From NCBI RefSeq assembly GCF_004798865.1, contig NW_025336598.1, forward strand, positions 18,880,339-18,944,338: DNA of 64,000 nt, read 5' to 3'. The notes under the pieces are model-generated. The model did not search any database. It saw nothing but the letters and a program-made list of their open reading frames with translations, and was not told where the DNA came from. This DNA comes from Varanus komodoensis (Eukaryota > Chordata > Lepidosauria > Squamata > Varanidae). Position numbers and translations under genes: made by a program. Shown in pieces: positions 1-10,645 of this stretch (position 1 is the stretch's first letter; each line of letters starts with the position of its first letter).

Positions 1-189
1 ACAGCCTTGTAGCCACTGCTTGGTAGCCTAAGGCAACAGGAAGCTACATTCAGGGTTATGCAAATTGCGGAATGGAGGGCAGAGTGCTCTTGAGGTAGTG
101 AGCTCCATGGTCCTTCCCTCCCAGCCCCTTCGGACTCACCAGACTCCCTGCCTTTCCTGGTTCATGTGTTTGTTTTAAAAAAAATTACC

Positions 190-214
190 GGCAGGGCAGG
201 GCAGGGCAGGGCAA
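190..214. repeat. (GGCAG)n short tandem repeat
   Basis: Five tandem 5-bp units (ggcag). Confidence 0.85.
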
Positions 215-574
215 AGCGCCAGCCTGCAGCACCATCGTTATTTCCAGGACTGCCTCTGGTGTCATGTGATCCCCAGAAAATATGGCACGTGCTTGTTGCC
301 CAGCCCTGTGTGTGTCTCTGTGACCATACATTTGTATTACGCAAGTGTGCGTGTGTGTCTGCACTTGGAGAACAAAAATGCTCTCCTAGATTGGTAATGC
401 TGTGCTAGTACTCCAGTGGTGCTATTCAGCCAAGTAGAAGGATGGTGGTCTGCACCTGGCTGGTGGTCTCCACCTTTCATCTTGTCATCTGATCATCTTT
501 TGTTAGGGAGATGCCTCTGAGATCTTCAGTGACAGCGTCCAGATGATCCAATAACTCTCATGCAAGGACTAAGT

Positions 575-835
575 ATGGGTTTTCTTGAAATGTAGGTTAT
601 TATGTTGTCTGAACTCATATAACAAATGATGGTGAACAACCCATAATTTGCAACCCAACAAAAAACATTGGGTTCTCTTCATGGGTTGTTTGTTGTTGAC
701 AAGTTATGACATGTTCATATAGCTGGGCTTAAACAACATGATTTACCCATGTTTCAGCAGCAACCCACAGTTCAAAGGCAATTCACACTCAACCCTTGGT
801 TGTGGGTTATCATGTTGTCCCAACCTAGTAACTAG
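575..835. repeat. Possible old repeat with 'aacaaccca' themes
   Basis: Near-direct repeats 'ggttattatgttgtctgaac' and 'ggttatcatgttgtcccaac' bound a block rich in 'caacccacagttc' and 'gggttgt'. Similar phrases recur at about 44290-44360 ('caacccacagttcagaat'), suggesting a shared unnamed repeat. Confidence 0.4.
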
Positions 836-1024
836 TTTGATCCCTCTGTAAAGGCAAAATATCCATTAAAATGGTTTGCCTCCAAAGGCTAAAGGATTGC
901 AAAAGGTTCCTAAGGACTCTGACAGAATGTATTAGTGGTATGGCTCATGCTTCCATCAAAGTCCTCATACAGGGTGTGGGGAAAGTTTGGCTTTTCAGAT
1001 ATTATTGGGTTCCAGTCCTCACCA

Positions 1025-1105
1025 GCACTAGCCAGTAGGGATGAAGGTCAGAGATGATAGGGACTGGATTCCAACAACAGCTAGAGAGCCTCAGGCTCCA
1101 TACTG
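1025..1105. repeat. MITE-like repeat, right half
   Basis: 'gatgatagggactggattcc' and 'aacaacagctagagagcctc' match the right arm of the palindromic family. Confidence 0.5.
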
Positions 1106-2722
1106 TTGCTCTAATCACTCTGTGAAATCTGGAGAAAACTTGATAGGTTGACATGACCTCGCCTTCTCCCATTGAGCAAAGCCCCTGCAGCTCCCTGCTA
1201 GACACTTGAGCTAAAAGCAGTGAAACAAACTGGGAAACTTATGATTATTTGACTGGATGCAAACTTGAGCTCCTTAACCAACCCTATGCTGTAGTGGTGA
1301 TGGTTGCAAACGAAGCATGTTTTCCTGCACTGCACTGCCATCGCATCTTCAGTGTCATCCAGCAGATTTTTAATATGTGGTTCAAAGCCTTTTGCAATCT
1401 GGCCAGGGGGAAATTTGGTGGAACCCTCAATAACTTATTGTGACTTGTCTGCAAGACATTTTGAAGATAAAGTCACTTACATCACCATGACCTGAACTTC
1501 GTGGCTATAGCAATGTCAGTGGAGCTGTGCGAAGTGATATTTTTCTGGTATTATTTTTCTGAATGATTTGCAGTTGTTGGGACCTGAGGATACACAGGAT
1601 ACTTGGTGGGTCACTTGTATGCTTCATCTTAGTTCCAGTTGGTTTATGGAATGTAGTAGGGAAAGAACATATAGCTAGACCAGGAAGCTGAAAATGCCTC
1701 TTTGAGAAAGAAGGTTGGTCCCAGATTTTTATAAAGAAGTGATAGTTTAATCTCAATTGGAATAAAGCTAGTCAAAGCTCAGGAGATATCAACAGTTGTG
1801 GCTTGCCTGTCCTGTGGACAAGATGGCTGAAGAAATGGTGGCAGGCCAGCTGTTGGATGAATTTCTCGATCTGCTTCATTTGGGCTTCAAGTCTGGTTTT
1901 CAGATAAAACTGTCCCACTCATGCTATAGGATAACCTTTGGCAAGAGAGCGGCAAGCGGCAGAGGTAGTGTGTGATCCCCACTCACCACTTTGGTGCCAG
2001 GTCTCTCACACTATTGCCTCTCTCTGAAGAGCTGTGTTAGCCAGAAAAGTAGCCACTAGGGTCATTCAGACACCTGGCTGAAGACTTCCTTACTCAAAGC
2101 TAGGCAGCATTGGAGGGGTTTCCCAGGAGTTTGTCCATGGTACAACCTACCTATTTTGTACAAACAGGGTTTCTTTCCCCAACAGCCATCAGTGGGAGTA
2201 AAAATGGGAAGAAATGTAGAGCAAATACAGGATGGCACACTCCTCCTTAAATTCACAGAGCTAGAAGCTAGGACAGCACTGTTCTCCATGGCCTGCTCCC
2301 ATCTCCAATAGCTACCAGCAGACTTCCTGTCTGTGTCCGTGGTTAATAATAGACAGGTATTCAGCCAGTTCTGAATGGAGTGGGCCTGCCCCAACCAGCA
2401 CGCGTCTTACAACAGAAGAGTGTGTGCAAGATGAACCAGATGGGGAGAGCTGTCCTGGAACAGTCTGACTAGCTTGGTGTGTTTGCATTTTTAGCCCCAG
2501 GAGTTAAGTTCCAGCTGGACCTGAACCTGCTCACATGTGGCTGTCACATGAGGCAGCTAGGTACTCCAGTTCGTAAAATAATACCCAAATGAATCAGGAT
2601 ACACAGGGCTATCTTAGGCAATTGTAAGTAGGTCTGGCTCTTAACACAGTCTGCCATTAACCTTCAAGAAGTAGCCTGTATTTTTTTAGATGTTCCACTT
2701 GCCATGATCCCCTTTGTGTGCG

Positions 2723-2725
<3 letters not shown>

Positions 2726-2802
<77 letters not shown>
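2726..2802. repeat. (CT)n microsatellite
   Basis: A perfect dinucleotide run of about 77 bp, the longest simple repeat in the window. Confidence 0.98.
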
Positions 2803-2805
<3 letters not shown>

Positions 2806-3162
2806 AGGTAACAAACCAAGGAGACATCTCAGTTTCTCATTTATCTACCTTGGGAGCTGTTAATGCAGCTTCCTGATAAAAATGACAAGAATGTCTTATG
2901 CGTCAAGTTTGCACAGCTGCAGGAAGCAACACAGTTCAAGAACTTTTTAGGTGATGGAGTCACATTGGGTTGTATTTCTCTCTTGTTATCTTCTGCCTCT
3001 CCCTCCTGCTGTTTCCTTCCCCACAACCTGTTTTAAATTTAGATGGGAAACTCCTTGTGGCAGACTTATATTTCTTTATGAAGTTCCCGAGGTCTTGAAA
3101 TGCATAAGGTGGGAGTAGCACAACATAAGGAATCCCTGGATCATGGAATTCCATTTTTTTTA

Positions 3163-3187
3163 ATCTATCTATCTATCTATCGATCGA
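3163..3187. repeat. (ATCT)n short tandem repeat
   Basis: Imperfect tetranucleotide repeat at the 3' tail of the adjoining SINE. Confidence 0.85.
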
Positions 3188-3403
3188 TTTATATCTTGCC
3201 TTTTTCCTACAAAGGGCTCAAGGCAGCTTACATCTCCTCCTCCATCTTATCCCCACAACAACAACCCTGTGAGGTAGGTTGGGCTGAAAGTCTGTGACAG
3301 ACCCAAAGTCACCCAGTTGGCTTCAAAACTGAGTGGGGACTAGAACCCCAGATCGTCTGAGTCCCAGTCCCATGCTCTTAACCACTACACCACACTGGCT
3401 CTC
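3188..3403 (-). mobile_element. tRNA-derived SINE with L2-like tail
   Basis: Read on the - strand it starts GAGAGCCAGTGTGGTGTAGT (A box), has a B-box-like 'ggggttctagtcccc', then 'ctcacagggttgttgttgtg', and ends in an L2-like 'aggcaagatataaat'. This family is abundant in squamates. A short ATCT tandem adjoins its 3' side. Confidence 0.85.
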
Positions 3404-4720
3404 CATGACATATTTCGTGCTATTTGGGGGATATACCCAGAACAGAGATGATGTTAGGGCATAGTCTGCTAAGGCCAGAGCCCTAAGTCTTTCATACGGA
3501 GCCCCAAATCTCTGGGAGACCATCTACCCAACCACCCCACTGTCCTTGGGCACCTGCCAAAAGGAAGATACCAAGGCTCTGATGAACTTTGTGGCATCTG
3601 CTGCCTGTGGGCAAGCTGGCATTTTGCTTCAACTGAAATCAAATACCCTCATCTCCCCTGTCTGTAATCCCTTTGTACAAATACAAATCCCTTTGTACAG
3701 TAAGAGTCAGCATCCTTAAAAGACAAAGAGAAACTGGGGAGGGTTACAGCATATGTAAATTATGTAAATTAGCATATGCAAATATGTGCCTTTATTTTTC
3801 TATTATTATTGCGGGTTGTATCTTTTTGGTGTTTGCACTGCCCTTGGCCCAGAATCCACTGGAACAAAAGGCATAGGTGTGGTGAGATGTTTAAAAGATT
3901 TGTTGGTGTAGCCCCATAGGACACAAATGCACATAAAATTAGTATATGTTGATTCATATTTATATATGCAAATGCTGACGTAATTGGTAAGATATATTTA
4001 AATTTCACAGGAAGCAAAGTCAGCCAATTAAATTCCTATCCAAATAAACTCAAAGGAAGTTAAGTTCTTCAATTAATTTGCACTCAGCTCCATATCATCA
4101 CAAACCAAGAGGAGGAGGTTTCTTCTTAATTTGGGATGGTTTGGATTTTTGGGGTGGGGGTAAGGGGAATGTTGCAGCCTTTGGGAAAGGTACAATTAAC
4201 CCTTCCCTCCCAAGCTGCAATCTCTCTTGAAAATCACCCTCTGCATGGCAGTTCAGAAAATCCCATTCCTTTACCAACGTTGGATCTTCTTCCCAGAGCC
4301 TGCAAAAGAAAAGAAAACAACCCAAGCACTTCAAAGCACTGGGCTTGATCTCCAGTGAAACCTGAACATACGGTTGCATGTGGGGCCTTCCCTGCCCCAC
4401 GGACTGCAAATGCAAAAACAATAACTGTGTCTGTGACCAGTGTTGTTTGTTCTCATGCTGTGGAAAAACACACAACCTTGAACTAGTGTGCACCCGAGCG
4501 AAGTGCCAAATCTGGCTTAGCATTTTTCATTGAGATTTTAGCCGTGTGACATGGAGACTGGAGCAAGGGCTGGGAACTGCTATAGAGTAGATTCTTAAAA
4601 AAAAGAACAGTCTTGTAGAAAGGCTGAACATTAAATAAATCTCCAGTCTTCTCCAAGAAACAAAAGCGAACAGGTCTGCCCAGGGTAGAGACAGCGCTTG
4701 CAACAATGCTTCCCTTAGGT

Positions 4721-5057
4721 CAGAGGTCCTCAAACTTTTTCACTAGAGGGCCAGTTGAAAGGTGCTGGGCGTGGGCCAGAAAGGTGGTGCTGGTGGTGTG
4801 GGGCACGCGGTGAGGGGAGGCAAGGCGCAGGTGGGCGCGCACGGTGAGGGGAGGGGAGGCAGGGGCAGGCAGGTGCACAAGACAGCAGCTTGCTTGCTTG
4901 GAGATCATTTTCTCCGACTGAGCAAATCGCTGCCTCCCCACGCATGGGGCAAGGGGGTGGTGGAGGGCATGCGGCGGGTCCAAATGGGCATGGCAGGCCG
5001 GATAAATGGGCATGGTGGGCCGGATCTGGCCCCCGAGCAGTAGTTTGAGGACCCATG
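4721..5057. mobile_element. 337-bp non-autonomous hAT element
   Basis: The terminal inverted repeats are CAGAGGTCCTCAAAC and CATGGGTCCTCAAAC (right end reversed). Perfect 8-bp target duplications CCTTAGGT lie at 4713-4720 and 5058-5065. The interior is G-rich with local duplications. Both-strand open frames here are by-products of composition. Confidence 0.92.
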
Positions 5058-5459
5058 CCTTAGGTGATCCCTTTACACTTCCTCTCCTTGCAGGAATTTG
5101 TTTCTGCATTTCTGACCCCCTCCCGCTCCGCACTGGCAACCTTTCCTTAAGCTGGGGGTGGGCTTCAGGTGCAGAACAGCATGTATTTCACAATATAGCA
5201 ACATACAGGCAGTCTCAGGGTTGCCAATGAGTTGCATTCCTTAAAAAATGGAAATTCATCTTTAAATTGCAGCAAGAAAATTCCAGAGAGATTTCCCTCT
5301 TTTGTTGCTTCTATCTCTATGGTAATGAAGATGTCTTGTAGATTTTTTAAAGTAATAGGCTTTATGGCAGTTTGTTCATAATTATGGGTTGTTTCTTGGA
5401 TGTTCGTAACTCGGGGACCACCATACACAAAATACTCCCTATGTGGGAAATTTGTTGCC

Positions 5460-5580
5460 ATTCAGTAGTTTGTTTTGGCCTACTACAACTCCCATCATCT
5501 TTCACCATTAGCTACATGGAGTAGGATTGGTGGGAGTTCTGGTCCTCCAGATTTTCTTGCCTACAAGTTGCTCACCCCTA
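5460..5580. repeat. Palindromic MITE-like repeat
   Basis: 'actacaactcccatcatc' and 'ggattggtgggagttctggt' form the palindromic core. Ends 'gcctacaagttgctcacccc'. Confidence 0.68.
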
Positions 5581-5764
5581 ATTTATCTAGTGCATTCAAA
5601 ATGTTTCAGAATATTTTATTTATTTATTTAATGTGTTTGCAAGCTACCTGTTAGCAACATGCACTCTGGAGGCCATTGCAATATAAATATATTATTGTAA
5701 TTATATAGTATTAATATATTATTAAGTGCACTGCAACATTGCACTGGATTTCAAAACACATACA

Positions 5765-5872
5765 ATTCCCCTGGACAACTTTTGGCCTTCCAGCAGCTAT
5801 ATTGGCTATGCTCGATAAGACTTGTGGGGTTCCACATGTTTTGTCCTACAAGTTGCCTGTCCCTGCCCTAGA
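5765..5872. repeat. Palindromic MITE-like repeat, diverged
   Basis: 'tggccttccagcagctat' and 'acatgttttgtcctacaag' then 'ttgcctgtccctgcc' fit the same family. Eroded. Confidence 0.5.
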
Positions 5873-7067
5873 CAAATTGCAAAGAAAGGGGAATCTTCTC
5901 CACTGCATTGACAAGGTGAGGAAATACACCACAACCCATCCCTAGCTGGGACAACAGCAACAGCAGGAGAATGTATTAATCTTTGTAGACTCGCTTGAGA
6001 GTTTCTGGTTATGCTGCTACCTTGGTTCTCCAGCTAATACTATGCTAAGCCGGGCTACTTTATTTTATTTACTTATTTATTTTGCATGGAAGAAAGCACA
6101 TGTCTTGTGTTCTGCTCTTGAGTCATATACATGGATAAGAATTCTTGCATGTCTGGCAATACATATGGGAATTCTCAAGTTGGTAGCTGGGGCCAGGCTG
6201 ATCTCTTACCCTGTTGTCTGTGGAGTTCTTCCTGGAAAGAAATGGAATGAATTGGACTGTAATGAAGCTAAAAGAAATTTCTCTTTATCTTTTATTTGAT
6301 CAGCAAGGGAAGTTTGTACCCACAAATCTTAGGCAGAAATATTAATATGTAAGAAACATGTATGTCTGAATAGGTAACTCTGAGATTTTGAAAATGCCCT
6401 GAGGTAGTTCTTATCAGTTTCCTAAAAGAACTTTATGGAGTACTGAAGAGATTACAGTTTTAGGAAATGCTATAAATAGCCACCTTTTAATCAAAACCTG
6501 TTGTGCAATTGCATATTTCAGGATTTCAGAGATAGTTTATGACCTTTTTAAATAGCTTGGGACCAGGATATCTAAAGGAGCATCTCTTCTACAATTCATA
6601 AAAACATTATTACAGAGTTGAGTTATGCTTCACCTTGGTGTGTTACCAAAAAATGACAAGAAATAGTTTTCTCTTCCAGCCCACTAAACCCCAATAATGT
6701 GTATCATTATTGCGCATTGTGGCTGATTTCTTTATTGACACCTTGTCGTTTATATATCTGTGTATATCTAGAAGAATCACTTTCAATAGTCCTGTGATGC
6801 AGCACTTAAGTGTAATTCATTGTTCATAACTGCAATGATTCCTTATTCATGGTCATGTTTGGGGGAAATCAGCCTTTCTCATTTTTTCTTTTTAGTTTAT
6901 GTGCTTGTTATATTCATAAATGCAGCAGGTTATGTTCCCAACAATGCAGCTGAATAGTGATTATTGAACAAAGAAAACATTTTGGAAATCCTAAATGCTA
7001 GTATAGTTATGATTGAGCAGTAACATATCCAGACAAACAATGAATAACAGGAGGTGTTGCTGCTGCT

Positions 7068-7288
7068 GCATTATATTTATACCCTGCTTTTCTTCATCTT
7101 GCAGGCAATCTAAGGTGGGTTACACAGTTCTTCTTTCCATGTTATGCTCACAACAACAACCCTGTGAGGTAGGTTAGGCTGAAAGCAGGGATGGGCCCAA
7201 GTGAGCTTCATGGCTGACTGAGGACTAGAACCCATGTCTCCTAAGTACCAGTTCAACACTCTCACCACTATGCCATGCTGGCTCTCAA
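7068..7288 (-). mobile_element. tRNA-derived SINE with L2-like tail
   Basis: Same family as 3188-3403. On the - strand it has 'gagagccagcatggcatagt', the shared 'cctacctcacagggttgttg' and an L2-like 3' part. Diverged but nearly full length. Confidence 0.8.
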
Positions 7289-7609
7289 CTAAAAACACCT
7301 ACCAATGTAAATAAAGTCTGGCCTTATTTGTGTATGTATATATGAGGGACAAGACAGGTGGCTGAATTTGGGTTACGGAAGCCCAAGCAAAATAGTCCAT
7401 GGTTATTATACTCATATTGCTGGGAGGAAGAGTAGTATGTGACAGCCCTGCAGTATAGTCCAAAATTGTTATCTAGTCTGCTAAAGCACTGAGTATTTTT
7501 AGGGGAATGTAGTCCAAGGAATGAGTGGCTGTGAAATATTTAATCAAGGATGCATTCTGCTTTTAATTTCCTTCTAACCTCACTATTTACCATTCTGTAC
7601 TGGATGTAT

Positions 7610-7968
7610 TAGAGACTGTGGGTGGCGCAGTGGTTTAAACTGCTGAGCTGCTGGACTGGTTGATCGAAAGGTCGACAGTTTGAATCCGCGTGATGGGGTG
7701 AGCTCCCATGCTTTGTCCCAACTCCTGCCAACCTTGCAGTTTGAAAGCATATAAATGCAGGTAGATAAATAGGCACCACTTTGGTGGGAAGGTAACAGCG
7801 TTCTGTGCACTTTGGTGTTTAGTCATGCTGGCCACATGACCATGGAAACTGTCTGTGGACAAATGCTGGCTCCCTCCAGTAGGAAATGGAGATGAGCACT
7901 GCCCCCTAGAGTCAGACATGACTGGACTTTAATGTCATGGGGAAACCTTTACCTTTACCTTTTTTTAT
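7610..7968 (+). mobile_element. Sauria-type SINE with Bov-B-like tail
   Basis: The tRNA-derived head has an A-box-like 'ggcgcagtggtttaa' and a B-box-like 'gtttgaatccg'. The central body includes 'ggtaacagcgttctgtgc' and 'ggccacatgaccatgg'. The 3' end 'gtcagacatgactggac' and 'aaacctttacctttacc' matches Bov-B tails. A perfect 9-bp target duplication TGGATGTAT lies at 7601-7609 and 7969-7977. It is full length. This SINE family is characteristic of squamates. Confidence 0.93.
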
Positions 7969-8399
7969 TGGATGTATATCTGAAAATCCCCTACTTGCAT
8001 CTGACAAAGTCCACAAAAGCATATTCCAAAATAAATGTATTAGTCTTTAAGGTGGCACAAAATTCCTTGTTGTTTCTGTAGTTAATGAAGTGTCTTTGAA
8101 TTGATGTTCACACAGAAGATAATGGCATTTGGGTGGGGCATACAAGAAGCAACTATAGTCCTTGCCCACCTGTGCTGCCCATCTCATTCATCCAGTCTCC
8201 CTCTTCCCCGCTCCCCTCTCTGAAGTGGCTTCCATATTCCCCATCACAGTCCAATTACCCAGTCTGTGGTTTGGGTAGCCACCCTCTACTCCCATCACAG
8301 GCCCACCCAGAAAACTGCTGTCCGGCTATACCAGCCTAACAGTACCATCCTATTCCCCCCTCCACAAAAAAATGCATGTATCCATACATATATGTCAGT

Positions 8400-8815
8400 T
8401 CTGGGGACCATCATGGTCTTGATCCAGCCCTGGCCACATGTCCTTACCTGTACTCTAGAGATTTTCAGCAGGCCCTCTTCTCTGAGTTCCCCCACCATCT
8501 GAAGTAGACAGTTGCTACTGACAAGACGGTCTTCTCAGTGGTAGCACCCCCAGTGAAGAATCCTCTCCCTCTCACCTACCACCTACTTTAATGTTTCTTT
8601 GGGTCTGGGTCAAGGCTTCTTTTTATTTTCTCCGCCCTTTTAATTCAATTTCATCTGAAATATCTTTGATTGTCTTATTTTCTTTATGCTGCTTCCAGTT
8701 ATTTTCCCCTTTTTAGTACATTAAATATGTTTTAATTTAACATTTGTAAGCCACCATGGAAATATTACTGGAGGTGAGGTATACATTCCTAAATTAAAAT
8801 AAATATCCATCTGCT
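8400..8815 (+). mobile_element. L2 LINE 3' fragment
   Basis: The 3' end 'catttgtaagccaccatgg' followed by 'gaggtatacattcctaaatt' is the L2 terminus. The preceding degraded sequence 'ttctcagtggtagcaccccc' matches the L2 C-terminal coding region. Confidence 0.65.
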
Positions 8816-8888
8816 TCTTACTTCTCTTCTTTACTTTTTAATGACCCAGGCCTTTTGCTCTTTTATATTCTAGAGAGTCTATTCCATA

Positions 8889-9010
8889 ATGTTTTTTAGA
8901 TTCATAGAATAGGAGGGTTGGAAGTGGTCAAATAGGCCATTGGGTCCAACTTCAGGCTGGTGCAAGAGGGAATGCAGAGAATTCCTCTGGAGAGAAAGCC
9001 CCTCTTAGAT
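8889..9010 (-). mobile_element. CR1 LINE 3' end, reverse orientation
   Basis: 'ttcatagaataggagggttg' and 'ccattgggtccaactt' are the CR1 terminus in reverse. The rest is diverged. Confidence 0.65.
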
Positions 9011-9304
9011 TCTCCAAGCATAGTATTTCTATAGCATTAATAGACTACAGAATTCAGCTGTAGAGCATGAATGTAAAAACTTGAGGAATCTGAAGGAATA
9101 CCTTGTCACAGGTAAGGACACAGATTTCTCTGTATGAAGGCTTCGCCAAGATTTGCCTTTCTTTAGACCTGCTATTACATTGTCAGAAGATGACAAGCAT
9201 AATAATCACAGGATTATTTTGCTTCCTTTTCCCCAACGTATTTTCTAAAACAGAGGATATGGAGTCACACATCCTGAGGCTGACCAAACAGGTTTAGAAC
9301 AATA

Positions 9305-9357
9305 CTCTCTCTCTCCCTCCTCCTCTCCCTCTGTGTGTGTGTGTTTGTGTGTGTGTG
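9305..9357. repeat. CT/TG-rich compound microsatellite
   Basis: A CTCTCTCC-type run followed by TGTGTGTG units with interruptions. Confidence 0.85.
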
Positions 9358-9889
9358 AATGCCTGAGTTGATGCATGAAAACCAGTCAGTGATATTTGGA
9401 GAGTTTAACCTCCAGTACAAAGTTTCAGTTCTTCTAAATGGCAGCCAACTGGCAAATTGGCACACTGGAAATGTGACAGAAAGTCCATCATGGAAGACAT
9501 TTCCTAGCCCAGGATGTTGTTGTTTTCCTGACTGCTCAGCTATTTGGGCACCTGGTAATCTTGCAGCTCAGTTTGGTAGCTCGTCAGAATGGGGGCCAAC
9601 ATTAGAGGCTCCCAGATAAGGCTGTTACCACACCATTGTCTTGCCTCATCCACGGAATTCTTTAGGGGTGACAGGCAATTATGTTCCACTTGTAACCCCC
9701 ATGTGTTTTTCTACTGCTTCTTTTGTCTTTTTTTAACCATGAAAAAGCAAAAAGACTCCATGACAGCACAATGCCTTTGATTGGTACTAATAGGACCACT
9801 CGTTCTGGAAGCACCCACAGTTTCTCCCAGGTACCTTACCCTCACTTACATAGGAGCAGAAGAAGCTGCTGTATCCTACGTCCACCTAA

Positions 9890-10025
9890 CTCTGTGTTGT
9901 CAACACTGACAGGCAGCCCTGGTTTCATGATGGAGTTTTTCCAGCCCTGCCTAGCAATACTAGAGACTGAACTTGAGATCTTCTGCATGCAAAGCAGGTG
10001 CTCTGCTTGCCCCCCAGTGAACCTG
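9890..10025 (-). mobile_element. tRNA-derived SINE, 'gctcagtggcag' family, partial
   Basis: On the - strand: 'gcagagcacctgctttgcat', then 'gcagaagatctcaagttcag' and 'ctctagtattgctagg'. This matches the head of the 21180 SINE. The first few bases and the 3' part are missing or eroded. Confidence 0.65.
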
Positions 10026-10524
10026 TACAAAACAGACAACAGTTCTCTTTCTACCCCAATATCCACTCTTCCGAGACATGTGGCCAAAGGTCCTTCCCTT
10101 CGCTCATAACTTCCTATCTAAAGATTGACTCTTTCCAGATGGTGGATAAAATCCCTTTCATGATGACCTTGAGTTCCTGTCAACATTCAGATTGCAGTAA
10201 TTTTTGCTTATATTCCATTTTAAGCATCAGTTCTTCAAACTTACTGAATGCTGACCATCAAGCTGCTTTTGCTGCTGTCCAGCCACTTCCAAGACAATAT
10301 ACATATAATTCTTACCCCACCCTGTTAACAGCCTCATGTTTCTCTCCTCTTCAGCAGAGATTCAGAAATGCAAATAAAGTCAGAGTTCTGTTGATAATGT
10401 AAACACCAGAGCCCAAAGAGAATCCACCTGATTTTCCTATTAGTTGTTCTGGCTTTAATCTGCTCATAGCAACATTAGAAACCCAGGAAGGTCAAGAGTA
10501 GCTCAGACCAGTCTTCAGTAGAAA

Positions 10525-10645
10525 CACAATGTGATGTAGTGAAGATCCGGGTGAATTCTCATCAGGGGAGCCTGGACTCAAATTGCTGCTTGACCATGAG
10601 ACTCACAGGGTGCCTTTGGGTAAGTGACTGTCTCGAAGATCAGGG
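10525..10645 (+). mobile_element. tRNA SINE fragment of the L2-tailed family
   Basis: It reads 'gtgatgtagtgaaga', 'ggagcctggactcaaattg', 'gaccatgagactcacagg' and 'tttgggtaagtgactgtctc', the head and body of the family in + orientation. The tail is absent. Confidence 0.65.

Noticed and set aside
2726-2802. CRISPR array or satellite
   Set aside because: A plain CT dinucleotide run. No direct repeats with unique spacers occur anywhere in the window.
4098-4523. 141-codon open frame on the - strand
   Set aside because: No domain, biased composition, and no conserved motif or splice context.
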